From NCBI RefSeq assembly GCF_019923745.1, contig NZ_JAANOG010000001.1:186001-250000 (forward strand): a stretch of 64,000 bases of DNA, given 5' to 3'. Source of the stretch: Aquirufa aurantiipilula. GTDB taxonomy: Bacteria > Bacteroidota > Bacteroidia > Cytophagales > Spirosomataceae. The first letter of the stretch is position 1. Each line of letters begins with the position of its first letter. Below, piece by piece: positions 16,161 to 25,831 of the stretch. The translations under genes and the position numbers were made by a program. The notes beneath the pieces were generated by a model. It saw only the letters and a program-made list of their open reading frames with translations. It ran no database searches and was not told the origin of the DNA.

Positions 16161-17591
16161 TTGAATAAGAAAAGCTTACATATTGTATTTTTTTTATTAC
16201 TTATTGTTAGTTCAATAGGGAAGGCGCAAGTATGGAATTCTTTCAAACCCATTCTTGACGAAAGGGTCATTGATTCTTTAGCTCAATATGAGCAAGGTTC
16301 TCCGACAGCTTGGATGATTGATCCTGCTTTGATAGAAGGACGTTTGAAACAAATGAAGAACCAAATTCCGCTGCCTTATAATTTTTATGTTCATCAGTTT
16401 GTAGAATACTTTGCTTTTAGGAAGTCGGACTTTACCCAACGTATGTTGGAAAAACGTGATTTGTATTTTCCAATTTATGAGAAATACCTTAAGCAATACA
16501 ATCTTCCTGATGAGCTTAAATATTTATCCTTGATTGAATCTGGCTTGGATCCTAAGGCTTTGTCCAATAAAGGAGCTGGTGGTTTATGGCAATTTATGCC
16601 CTATACAGCTCGAGGAGATTTTGGTTTACGAGTTGACTCATTTATTGATGAGCGTTTCGATCCTGAACGAGCTTCTGAAGCGGCAAGTAAGTATTTAAGA
16701 CAATTGTACCGCATTTTTGGAGATTGGCATTTGGCTTTAGCTGCGTATAATACCGGGCCGGGAAATGTGAAAAGAGCCATTCGGAATTGCAAAGGTTCAG
16801 ATGATTTTTGGGGGATTTATCCATGTTTGCCAAAACAAACGCGGGCATATGTTCCTCAGTTTATTGCTATGGCCTACATGATGAATTATCACTGGGATCA
16901 TGCTATTCATCCTGAAACTTGGGCTAGCCATGTTCCTTCGGATACTCTACAAATTAATGGATATTTAAACTTAAGTGTTTTTGCTTCTTTGGCCAAAATA
17001 TCCATGGATACGTTAAAGAAGTTAAATCCACATGTTTTAACACATTATTTGCCTAAAGATTCTAAATCCTTTGTTTTAAAAATACCTAAAAATAGAGCGG
17101 ACTTTTTTCAGTTAAATCGTAAGCAAATCATGGATTCTGCTGGTTTAGCTTCGATTGCTCTTCAGCCATTAATGGCGACCGATACAAGTGCCAGCATGAA
17201 AATGCGCATGGTCAAAGTACGTTACAAAGTTAAAAAGGGTGAAACCATTTATGAGGTAGCTCGTAAATTTGAAATTTCTGTTTTTGAACTGAAAAGGATT
17301 AACCGTTTACGGAGAAATAGATTGAAAAAAGGACAAAATTTGTTTGTTTTGGAAAAGCAATGGTTTCCTGTAAAATCTGTAGCTCAATTAACTGATACTG
17401 GTTCAGTTAAAATGACGAGTAAACAATTAGTATCGAAAAAGAAGAAAGTAAAATTTTATTTAGTTCGATCTGGAGATACTTTATCCGACATAGCTGAAAA
17501 GCATGACGGTTTGACTGTGGCTAAAATTAAAAAATTAAATCGATTGCGTTCTGCGGTATTACGTCCAGGAATGCGACTTAGAATATCCTAA
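16161..17591 (+). CDS. MltD-like lytic transglycosylase with two LysM domains
   Basis: A 476-residue exported murein hydrolase. It has a signal peptide (about residues 1-22, IVFFLLLIVSSIGKAQ), a SLT domain with the catalytic glutamate in LIESGLDPKALS and the GLWQFMPYTA and AYNTGPGNVKRAI motifs, and two C-terminal LysM domains (VKYR...-type near residues 354-397 and FYLVRSGDTLSDIAEKHDG near 432-475) that bind peptidoglycan. It cleaves glycan strands to anhydromuropeptides. The start codon is TTG, placed 4 bp after gatA; no ATG gives the signal peptide. ruvA follows after 2 bp, so gatA, this gene, ruvA and perhaps sprA form one transcript. Confidence 0.9.
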   Translation: MNKKSLHIVFFLLLIVSSIGKAQVWNSFKPILDERVIDSLAQYEQGSPTAWMIDPALIEGRLKQMKNQIPLPYNFYVHQFVEYFAFRKSDFTQRMLEKRDLYFPIYEKYLKQYNLPDELKYLSLIESGLDPKALSNKGAGGLWQFMPYTARGDFGLRVDSFIDERFDPERASEAASKYLRQLYRIFGDWHLALAAYNTGPGNVKRAIRNCKGSDDFWGIYPCLPKQTRAYVPQFIAMAYMMNYHWDHAIHPETWASHVPSDTLQINGYLNLSVFASLAKISMDTLKKLNPHVLTHYLPKDSKSFVLKIPKNRADFFQLNRKQIMDSAGLASIALQPLMATDTSASMKMRMVKVRYKVKKGETIYEVARKFEISVFELKRINRLRRNRLKKGQNLFVLEKQWFPVKSVAQLTDTGSVKMTSKQLVSKKKKVKFYLVRSGDTLSDIAEKHDGLTVAKIKKLNRLRSAVLRPGMRLRIS

Positions 17592-17593
17592 AG

Positions 17594-18181
17594 ATGATTG
17601 CATATTTGCAAGGTAAATTAGCTCATAAAGATCGTACGCACGTCATCATTGACGTGAATGGAGTAGGATATGAAGTTAAGATTTCACTTCAAACCTATGA
17701 TAGTTTGGCAAATGGGCATGAATCCATTAAGCTTTTTACTCATTTACAAATAAAGGAAGATTCCCATACTTTAGTAGGTTTTCATAGTATGGATGAAAAG
17801 CTATTGTTTTTAGATTTAATCAGTGTTTCTGGTATAGGTTTAAGTACAGCATTGGTGATGTTATCCTCTTTTTCTTCTGGAGAAATTCGGGCTGCAATCA
17901 TGAATGAAAACATAGGTTTGATTCAATCGATTAAAGGTATTGGTTCTAAAACAGCGCAACGAGTTATTTTAGAATTAAAAGACAAATGCAAAAAAGATGC
18001 CTTGTTTGTTGAGGCTGGTTTAGCTTCTCATGATCACTCCTATGGGGTTAAGCAAGAGGCCTTAGCCGCACTTGTTACCTTAGGTATTGCTAGGGGAGTT
18101 GCTGAGAAAAGTCTAGATAGTTTAATTAAAAGCAATCCAGATGCTTCTATTGAGCAATTAATTAAGTTGGCTCTTCGTTAA
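17594..18181 (+). CDS. ruvA: Holliday junction branch migration protein RuvA
   Basis: A 195-residue RuvA: an OB-fold N-terminus (MIAYLQGKLAHKDRTHVIID), tandem helix-hairpin-helix motifs (LISVSGIGLSTALVMLSSF and IKGIGSKTAQRVILELKDK), and a C-terminal RuvB-binding domain (EALAALVTLGIARGVAEKSL). It binds four-way junctions and loads the RuvB motor during recombination. It is tightly linked to the gene before it and lies 29 bp upstream of sprA. That ruvA-sprA neighbourhood is, to my knowledge, shared by other gliding or T9SS-bearing Bacteroidota. Confidence 0.95.
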   Translation: MIAYLQGKLAHKDRTHVIIDVNGVGYEVKISLQTYDSLANGHESIKLFTHLQIKEDSHTLVGFHSMDEKLLFLDLISVSGIGLSTALVMLSSFSSGEIRAAIMNENIGLIQSIKGIGSKTAQRVILELKDKCKKDALFVEAGLASHDHSYGVKQEALAALVTLGIARGVAEKSLDSLIKSNPDASIEQLIKLALR

Positions 18182-18210
18182 ATTGGTTTAAAATTGTTTC
18201 CCGAATAATT

Positions 18211-21200
18211 GTGCATAAACATTTTGCATCTCGTGTTCTGATTACAACATTAGCTTTTTTGCTACTTAATGGAGTAGTGGAAGGGGCTCCTGCCTATAAG
18301 AATGCATTTATTGAGGAAGACACCACTTTAGAAAAAAGTGGAAAAAGACCTAGGTTCAATTTAAAGTCCAACAATCCCTACAGCCTTTTTCCAATCCAAT
18401 CAAAATCCCCTTTTTCAATTTATTCCATCCGAGGCGCTAAGTCGGCCTTATCTTTTCAAGATCAAAATCAATTAATTCAATCCCAGCAACTAGGGAATAT
18501 TGCGGTTCAACCTGTTAGACCATTTTCATTTCAGGAATATGCAAGAGAACAAGACCGACAGGTTAATCGAAGTTTTTGGAATGCCTATTCTAAAAGTTTA
18601 GATGGAAGTAGTTCTTTGCAATCAAGAGGTTTATTCCCTAAAATAGAATTACCGCCAGCCATCGACCGTATTTTTGGTGGAAATGAGGTCTATTTTAAAC
18701 CCAATGGTAGTTTATTATTGGACATTGGTTACATGGGCCAGTTTGTGGACAATCCTGCTATTCCTGTTCAGTTGCGTTATGTAGGTAATTTATTTTTCAA
18801 TGAACAAGCTCAAATTAACTTTCAAGGTAAGATTGGTGAGAAACTTAATTTAAATACCAATTTTGATACGAAAGCTAGTTTTAACTTTCAAAATCAGCTT
18901 AAATTAAACTGGAAGACACAAGAGGAGGACATTTTACAAAATATTGAATTAGGTAATACCTCTTGGACCTTGAATTCCCAATTGATTCCTGGTGTACAGA
19001 ATTTGTTTGGTTTAAAGACCCTAATGAGGTTTGGTAATTTAGACGTAACTGTAGTTGCTGCACAGCAACGTTCCAAGCAGGATTGTATCACATTAAAAGG
19101 TGGAGCCCAAGGGAAATCCTTTGAAATACGAGCTGACCAATATGATGAAAATCGACATTTTTTCTTGTCTAGCTATTTCAGAAATCAATACGAACAAGCA
19201 CTGAAAAATGTGCCTATGTTATCTTCTGGAATTACCATTACTCGGGTAGAAGTGTACGTAACTAATAGAACGCAGAGTACGGAAACTCTTCGAAATCTAA
19301 TTTCACTTTCTGATTTAGGGGAATCAGCGCCATACAGTGCCAATAACCCAACTTTAAGTCCCATTCTTCCCAATCAGCCTGTAGATAATAAAAACAACGG
19401 ATTGTATGATAAGTTGGTCAATGATACAGAAATCAGAAAATCAGATCAAGCTTCTTATCGATTAGAATCTGCCTATAATTTACAGAGGGGAACAGATTTT
19501 GATATGTTAAAAGGGGCTAAGCGATTGAATGAAAGGGAATTTAAATTTCATCCGACCCTAGGTTATTTATCCTTGGTTTCTCCACTTAGAAACGATGAAG
19601 TACTTGCAGTGGCTTACGAATATACCTTGAATGGTAGAAAGTATAAAGTAGGTGAGTTGACCGAGGATTATCAAGCCAGGAGAGATGATGAGGTATTGGT
19701 TTTAAAAATGTTAAAATCATCAACCATCCGTAATAATTTGTACCACCCTATGTGGGATTTGATGATGAAGAATATCTATTCATTGAATACCAATGGCTTA
19801 GCCAAACAAAATTTTCAATTACGAATTGTTTACAAGGATGATGCAACAGGAATTGATAACTCCAACCTGATTGAAGGGGAAAAATTGAAAGATATCCCTT
19901 TGGTAAAAGTCTTGGGTTTGGACAAATTGAATTTTGCTGGAGATCCTCAACCAGATGGTAATTTTGATTTTGTGGAAGAATTAACCGTTGATGCTAAAAA
20001 TGGCCGTATCATTTTTCCTGTATTAGAGCCATTTGGTCGAAATTTAAAATCAAATTTTGGGCCAACTGAATCAAGTTTGGAAAGTAAATATGTTTTTGAT
20101 GAGTTGTATCGTAAAACTCAATCGGATGCTTTACAATTAGCTGGTAAAAATAAATTCTTTTTGAAAGGTTCTTTCCAATCGGGTATGGGTAGCGATATCA
20201 TGTTACCTTTTGGTGTGGAAGCTAAATCAGTTACCGTTTCTGCTGGTGGTCAATTACTTACATCGGGTACTGACTTTATTGTTGAGGGGATGTCTGGAAG
20301 GGTAAAAATCATTAATGAAAGTATTTTTTCTTCTGGTAGAGAACTAAAGATTTGTTATGAGAAACCAGATTTGTTTTCTAATCAGGTACGTACCTTATTA
20401 GGTACACGTTTGGATTATAATTTAGGTTCTGATTTCCATTTAGGTGCTACATTCCAAAACATGAGTGAAAGTCCACCTGCCTTTTTTCGTCGGGTGGCTA
20501 TTGGAAACGAACCGGTAAATAATACCTTGATAGGGTTTGATGCTAGTTTATTTCGTAAATCCATGGCACTTACTCGTGCCTTAGATGCACTACCTATCGT
20601 TTCTACCAAGGAAGCTTCCGTAATAGATTTTCAAGGTGAAGTTGCTAAACTCATACCTAACGTTAATGATCGTGTTCAAGGAAATGCCTTCATCGATGAT
20701 TTTGAGGCAGCTCGTGTGGTATATAATTTTTCCTCACAGCCAACACTTTGGAAACCAGCATCTACACCTAAAGAATTTATACAAGGTAATCCGCGTGATT
20801 TATCCTCGAATTACAAACGAGCTAAAATTTCAGCCTATAATGTGGATGCCAGTATATATGGTCAAGGTGGTTTCGGATTAGATATTCCAGGTATTGATCC
20901 CAATAAAGTCAATGCCTATGCCTATGAAAGGGTAGTTACCCCCAAAGGATTATTTCCCAATAAAGACTTCGCTAACAATATTACCAATTTGCCCCTAGGT
21001 ATATTGGATGTGGCTTATTTTCCACAGGAAAGAGGTATTTATAATTTTAATACCAATCTGACTTCTAAAGGTCTTTTGGCTGGAGATCCAAAAGGGAATT
21101 TTGGAGCTATCACTCGTGCAATCAACTCAGATACAGATTTTGATAATGCCAATGTAGAGCAAATTGAATTTTGGTTGATGAATCCTTTTGTGGCAGGAGA

Positions 21201-24200
21201 ACAAGGAAAGGTACGTGACGGGATTGTTAATAAGAATAATGAGACAGGAGGAAAACTCGTGTTTCATTTGGGAGATATTTCTGAAGATTTCATTCCTGAT
21301 GGTTTTTCTAACTTTGAAAATGGTATTCCTGCTGGTGAAAAAATTACTTCTGGGCCTTCCCAAAATGTAGAGGTTACTCAATGGGGTATAGCTCCCAAAC
21401 GACAGTTTGTAATCAATGCATTTGATAATCAAGCTGGTAGGTCCACGCAAGACGTTGGATTAGATGGCTTGTCCAATCAAATTTCAGAAGGTACAAGTGT
21501 TTCAGAAGAAACCTATTTTAAAGAGTATTTAAATCAAATTCGTAGCAAGGTTACAGATCCAGTTGCACTTACCAACATTGTTAAAGACCCTGCAGGAGAT
21601 GATTTTGACTACTACTTAAATGAGAAGTTTAACGGAACAGAAAGTTTGATTGAGCGCTATAAGAACTTTATGGGGCTTGAAAATAATTCTCCAACAACTG
21701 CTAATCCTAGTAATACCAATTTTACGGAAGCCAATAGTATGGTTCCTGATCGAGAAGACTTAAATACCGACAATACAGTGAATGAAGTAGAATCTTACTT
21801 CAAATACGAAGTTGATTTGAAACCAGGTCAATTGGAAGTGGGTAAAGGATATATTGTGGATCGTGTTACGGAGAATGGAGTCGATTGGTATTTATTTCGA
21901 ATTCCAATTAAAGATAAGCCTTCGGCAGTGGGAGGGATGAATAGTTTCAAATCCATCCGTTTTTTCCGAATGTTGTTGACCCAATTTCAAGAGCCAGTTG
22001 TATTACGTTTTGCTCAACTACAACTTTCTGGATATTCTTATCGTAAGTTTTTGGGCGATTTGGATAAGAAAAATGGGGTAGATATTCCTGAGGCTTATGA
22101 TGCCAAATTTAAAGTGTCTTCAGTTAATATAGAGGAAAATGGCCCTGCTTCTAAAGGTAGTAACACCATTCCTTATGTAGTACCACCTGGTTTTGTTCGT
22201 GATCAAGATATTACTACCATTAATAATGCTCGTTTAAATGAGCAATCGATGAGTTTATGTGTGGACAATTTACGTCCGGGGGATGCTCGTGCAGTATTTA
22301 AAAACACCAGTTTTGACTTCATCAATTATAAGCGACTTCGCATGTTTGTTTCCATGCAAAGTCAAGAACAAATCAATGGTAAAGTAGCTGCTTTTATCCG
22401 TATAGGTACAGATTTGACAGATAATTACTATGAAGTTCAATCCGTAGGTTTAACACAAACTCAAAAAGGTCAAAGTTTGGATTTAGAGATTTGGCCTATG
22501 GAAAATGAATTTGATATCGAGTTCGATTTGTTAAAACGTGCCAAAATGGAACGTGATAAACAGGGGAAATCCTTGAATGAGCGATTCTCCATTCTCATGA
22601 CTAGCTCTTCAGGAAAGCAATATAAAGTAACGGTCATGGGCCGCCCAGATCAAAGTGCTAGTATGACCATGATGATTGGAATGCGTAATATCAGCACGGA
22701 TGGACCTAAAAGTTTTTGTATTTGGGTGAATGAGTTAAGAGCCTCTGATTTTGATCAAACATCAGGAGAAGCTGCAGTAGGTAAATTAGGTTTGAAATTA
22801 GCCGATTTAGGAACTGTCATGATGAATGGAAGTTTCAAAAATTATGGTTTTGGAGGGGTTCAATCCAAAATTTCAGATCGTTCACGTGAGAATTATGTGG
22901 AATATGGTATTACAGCTAATCTAAATTTAGAGAAGTTTCTACCTGCAAGTTGGGGTTTCCGAATTCCATTTTTTATAACCTATGATAAACGCAATATTTC
23001 ACCCCAATTTGATCCTCTAGATCCTGATATTTTCTTATCAAATGCGTTGGAAACGAAGGGAGCGGCTTATGCCAAATTAGTAGAAGATAATACGGAAAGG
23101 AGAGGTTTCAACTTCACCAACGTGCGTAAAGTCAAAAGTAATTTATCCAAAAGAGCTTATTTGTGGGATTTTTCAAATTTCACTTTTTCCTATGCCTATT
23201 CGGAAATGTTAAGGTCCAGTACCATGATTCATTCCTATCAGCAGTATAGTCAGCGGGCAAGTATTTTGTATTCCTTCACGACGAATAGTGCTTTCTGGGA
23301 GCCATTTAACAAATGGAATACGAGCTCAGCTTGGTTGGATATAATCAAAGATTTTAACTTTAATTGGAAGCCAAGTTCCTTTACTGTTAGGGCAGAAATG
23401 GACCGCAGTTTTGTCAAAACCCAATTAAGAAATCAAGATTTAAATATCGTGGGTGTGGCGCCCCAATTTGAGAAATATTGGTTTTTTAATCGTCAATATG
23501 CACTCAATTGGAATTTGACTAAAAGTGTGATTCTGAATTACAACACCATGGTTAATGCCATTATAGATGAACCTTTTGGCGACATTGATACTCAAGCTAA
23601 GAGAGATTCTGTGATGAATAACATAAAGTCTTTGGGTCGAGCCAAGAATTTTGATCAGCAAGCGGGTATCGTTTGGAGATTACCACTACAAAAGCTGCCA
23701 TTAACAGATTGGATGAATGCTGATTATACTCACCGAATCGGTTATAATTATTATGCCAATTCATTTAATATTCGAGATTCTTTGAATTTGCCATTTGGTA
23801 ATATTATTAAAAACACAAGAGAAAGAGCTATTAGTGGAAAAGTAGATTTTGTATCCCTTTACAATCGAATTAGAGCTTTGCGCTGGGCTAATACCCCTGT
23901 TGCTACAGGCAAAAATGTGGCTCGAAATCCAGGTGATGAGGAGGAAATCGCCATTCCTAGTAAATCGGTTTTAAAAACCTTTGCGCGACTGTTTTTAACC
24001 TTGAGGGGTATTCAAGTGAATTATTCAGTTAACGAATCTACTACCTTACCAGGTTTCTTACAACAGCCGGGTTTGTTTGGATTAAACGGAAATACCTCTG
24101 CTCCAGGTTTGGATTTTGTCAGTGGTGGACAGGATGATGGTATTCGATTTAAAGCAGCTCAAGAAGGTTGGTTAACCAAAAGTACTGTACAAAATGTACC

Positions 24201-25332
24201 TTTTACCCAATTGAGAAACACAAAATTTAGCTACATAACGCAGTTAGAACCTAATAAAGATTTACGTATTCAGCTTGAAGGAAATTACAACCGAGGTGAT
24301 AATTACCAAGAGTTCTTTAGGCCAACTTCGGTAGGAGGAAAATTTGTTAGCCAGAATCCCTTGCGCTCAGGTAATTATTCCATGTCATTCTTATCATTCT
24401 TGACAGCATTTAAAGATCCTCAATTGGTTTTTGATGAATTTAAGAGTAATCGTGAAGTTCTATTAGCTCGATTGAATCGTGCCAAAGCAGCGGATGGCAG
24501 TTATAATATCAATTCCCAAGACGTATTAATCCCATCCTTTTTTGCAGCATATTCAGGTGTTTCTGCTCAATCTGTTAAGTATTCGCCATTTTATGATATC
24601 CCACTTCCCAATTGGAAAGTTGATTATAATGGGATTAATTTGATGCCTTGGTTGAAGAAGAAATTCAGTTCTTTCACAATTACACACATGTATTCAAGTA
24701 CCTATAATGTGGGTAATTTTATTTCATCTCTGGAATATGGGCAGTTTGAAAATGATTACGTTAACCTTACTTTGAATAGTTTATTGTATCCATTATCATC
24801 TCGCTTTGATCCTAAAACCAATACCTTAATTCCAGTATATGTGATGAGTACCATTTCATTCTCTGAAAGATTCTCTCCATTAATTGGTTTTAATGCCATA
24901 ACTAAAAGTCGAGTTTCATTGCGTTTGGAATACAATCAAGATCGAAATGTAGGTTTGAATTTATCAAATTCTCAAGTAGCTGAATTGTCTAATAAGGATT
25001 TTACTGTGTCCATTGGCTTTACGAGAGCGAATATGTTAATTCCATTTAAGATCAATGGAGCATTCGTTCGATTACCAAATGATTTAAGGTTTAACATGAA
25101 TTTAACCATACGGGATACGAGAACCCTACAGAGGAAATTGGATGCTGAAACGATTGTAACGCAAGGATTTATCAATTTTCAATTCAGGCCTCAGATCACT
25201 TATTCCATCAATAATAAATTATCGGTTACCGCTTATTTTGATAAGATGATGAATAATCCCTTGGTTTCTAATTCATTTTACCGCTCTACAGTGGCAGGAG
25301 GATTCCAGATACGATATAGTTTATCAGAATAG
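18211..25332 (+). CDS. sprA: T9SS outer-membrane translocon SprA (Sov)
   Basis: A 2373-residue protein matching SprA/Sov, the giant 36-strand beta-barrel that forms the T9SS pore in the outer membrane. It starts with GTG and a signal peptide (LITTLAFLLLNGVVEGAPA, about residues 8-27). Long stretches of alternating beta-strand pattern rich in N, F and Y follow throughout, and the C-terminus ends in an aromatic outer-membrane strand (VAGGFQIRYSLSE). Length is typical of the family (about 2400). It sits between ruvA and gcvH, the neighbourhood known for this gene. It works with PorV and Plug, which gate the barrel, and with the GldKLMN motor complex, absent from the window. Secreted cargo and possibly gliding adhesins would pass through it. 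Confidence 0.95.
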   Translation: MHKHFASRVLITTLAFLLLNGVVEGAPAYKNAFIEEDTTLEKSGKRPRFNLKSNNPYSLFPIQSKSPFSIYSIRGAKSALSFQDQNQLIQSQQLGNIAVQPVRPFSFQEYAREQDRQVNRSFWNAYSKSLDGSSSLQSRGLFPKIELPPAIDRIFGGNEVYFKPNGSLLLDIGYMGQFVDNPAIPVQLRYVGNLFFNEQAQINFQGKIGEKLNLNTNFDTKASFNFQNQLKLNWKTQEEDILQNIELGNTSWTLNSQLIPGVQNLFGLKTLMRFGNLDVTVVAAQQRSKQDCITLKGGAQGKSFEIRADQYDENRHFFLSSYFRNQYEQALKNVPMLSSGITITRVEVYVTNRTQSTETLRNLISLSDLGESAPYSANNPTLSPILPNQPVDNKNNGLYDKLVNDTEIRKSDQASYRLESAYNLQRGTDFDMLKGAKRLNEREFKFHPTLGYLSLVSPLRNDEVLAVAYEYTLNGRKYKVGELTEDYQARRDDEVLVLKMLKSSTIRNNLYHPMWDLMMKNIYSLNTNGLAKQNFQLRIVYKDDATGIDNSNLIEGEKLKDIPLVKVLGLDKLNFAGDPQPDGNFDFVEELTVDAKNGRIIFPVLEPFGRNLKSNFGPTESSLESKYVFDELYRKTQSDALQLAGKNKFFLKGSFQSGMGSDIMLPFGVEAKSVTVSAGGQLLTSGTDFIVEGMSGRVKIINESIFSSGRELKICYEKPDLFSNQVRTLLGTRLDYNLGSDFHLGATFQNMSESPPAFFRRVAIGNEPVNNTLIGFDASLFRKSMALTRALDALPIVSTKEASVIDFQGEVAKLIPNVNDRVQGNAFIDDFEAARVVYNFSSQPTLWKPASTPKEFIQGNPRDLSSNYKRAKISAYNVDASIYGQGGFGLDIPGIDPNKVNAYAYERVVTPKGLFPNKDFANNITNLPLGILDVAYFPQERGIYNFNTNLTSKGLLAGDPKGNFGAITRAINSDTDFDNANVEQIEFWLMNPFVAGEQGKVRDGIVNKNNETGGKLVFHLGDISEDFIPDGFSNFENGIPAGEKITSGPSQNVEVTQWGIAPKRQFVINAFDNQAGRSTQDVGLDGLSNQISEGTSVSEETYFKEYLNQIRSKVTDPVALTNIVKDPAGDDFDYYLNEKFNGTESLIERYKNFMGLENNSPTTANPSNTNFTEANSMVPDREDLNTDNTVNEVESYFKYEVDLKPGQLEVGKGYIVDRVTENGVDWYLFRIPIKDKPSAVGGMNSFKSIRFFRMLLTQFQEPVVLRFAQLQLSGYSYRKFLGDLDKKNGVDIPEAYDAKFKVSSVNIEENGPASKGSNTIPYVVPPGFVRDQDITTINNARLNEQSMSLCVDNLRPGDARAVFKNTSFDFINYKRLRMFVSMQSQEQINGKVAAFIRIGTDLTDNYYEVQSVGLTQTQKGQSLDLEIWPMENEFDIEFDLLKRAKMERDKQGKSLNERFSILMTSSSGKQYKVTVMGRPDQSASMTMMIGMRNISTDGPKSFCIWVNELRASDFDQTSGEAAVGKLGLKLADLGTVMMNGSFKNYGFGGVQSKISDRSRENYVEYGITANLNLEKFLPASWGFRIPFFITYDKRNISPQFDPLDPDIFLSNALETKGAAYAKLVEDNTERRGFNFTNVRKVKSNLSKRAYLWDFSNFTFSYAYSEMLRSSTMIHSYQQYSQRASILYSFTTNSAFWEPFNKWNTSSAWLDIIKDFNFNWKPSSFTVRAEMDRSFVKTQLRNQDLNIVGVAPQFEKYWFFNRQYALNWNLTKSVILNYNTMVNAIIDEPFGDIDTQAKRDSVMNNIKSLGRAKNFDQQAGIVWRLPLQKLPLTDWMNADYTHRIGYNYYANSFNIRDSLNLPFGNIIKNTRERAISGKVDFVSLYNRIRALRWANTPVATGKNVARNPGDEEEIAIPSKSVLKTFARLFLTLRGIQVNYSVNESTTLPGFLQQPGLFGLNGNTSAPGLDFVSGGQDDGIRFKAAQEGWLTKSTVQNVPFTQLRNTKFSYITQLEPNKDLRIQLEGNYNRGDNYQEFFRPTSVGGKFVSQNPLRSGNYSMSFLSFLTAFKDPQLVFDEFKSNREVLLARLNRAKAADGSYNINSQDVLIPSFFAAYSGVSAQSVKYSPFYDIPLPNWKVDYNGINLMPWLKKKFSSFTITHMYSSTYNVGNFISSLEYGQFENDYVNLTLNSLLYPLSSRFDPKTNTLIPVYVMSTISFSERFSPLIGFNAITKSRVSLRLEYNQDRNVGLNLSNSQVAELSNKDFTVSIGFTRANMLIPFKINGAFVRLPNDLRFNMNLTIRDTRTLQRKLDAETIVTQGFINFQFRPQITYSINNKLSVTAYFDKMMNNPLVSNSFYRSTVAGGFQIRYSLSE

Positions 25333-25352
25333 CAAAATGGATGTAAATTCGA

Positions 25353-25384
25353 TTTGCAAAAAATGATAACTTTAATGACCTTTG
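25353..25384 (+). promoter_or_regulatory. Promoter of gcvH
   Basis: A perfect -33 TTTG (25353-25356), 20-bp spacer and GACCTTTG (25377-25384), one mismatch from the -7 consensus. Transcription would begin near 25390, only about 17 nt before the gcvH start codon. Confidence 0.55.
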
Positions 25385-25406
25385 CATAACATATTAAACA
25401 ACAGAC

Positions 25407-25787
25407 ATGAATTTTCCAGAACAATTAAAATATACCCAAGAACACGAGTGGATTCGATTAGAAGGAGATGTAGCCATCGTAGGAATTACAGATTTTGCAC
25501 AAGGTGAATTGGGAGATATCGTATTTGTTGAAGTGGAAACAGTAGGTAAGAATATCGCAAAAGATGCTGTATTCGGAACAGTAGAAGCTGTTAAAACCGT
25601 TTCTGATTTATTTTTACCAGTAGCAGGAGAGGTTATCGAATTTAATACAGCTTTAAATAATAGTCCAGAACTTATCAATTCCGATCCTTATGGTGAAGGT
25701 TGGATTGTGAAATTAAAACCAAGTAATTTGGGTGATTTATCCGAATTAATGGATGTAGCCACCTATAAATCATTTGTTGCACATTGA
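25407..25787 (+). CDS. gcvH: Glycine cleavage system H protein
   Basis: A 126-residue lipoyl carrier of the glycine cleavage complex, which shuttles the aminomethyl group between the P, T and L proteins. The lipoylated lysine sits in [13 protein letters not shown] and the N-terminus shows [13 protein letters not shown] and [17 protein letters not shown], both standard. Length is normal. It has its own promoter and a strong terminator, and follows sprA by 74 bp. Confidence 0.97.
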   Translation: MNFPEQLKYTQEHEWIRLEGDVAIVGITDFAQGELGDIVFVEVETVGKNIAKDAVFGTVEAVKTVSDLFLPVAGEVIEFNTALNNSPELINSDPYGEGWIVKLKPSNLGDLSELMDVATYKSFVAH

Positions 25788-25791
25788 TTTT

Positions 25792-25819
25792 AAAACCCTG
25801 ATTTTCAGGGTTTTTTTTT
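25792..25819 (+). terminator. Intrinsic terminator after gcvH
   Basis: A 10-bp perfect stem (25792-25801 with 25805-25814), 3-nt loop and nine consecutive T (25811-25819). Confidence 0.93.
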
Positions 25820-25831
25820 AGACCAAAAACC

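Noticed and set aside
21127-21450. 107-residue minus-strand frame inside sprA
   Set aside because: It is a shadow of sprA: no start region, no family resemblance, and the sense frame is clearly coding.
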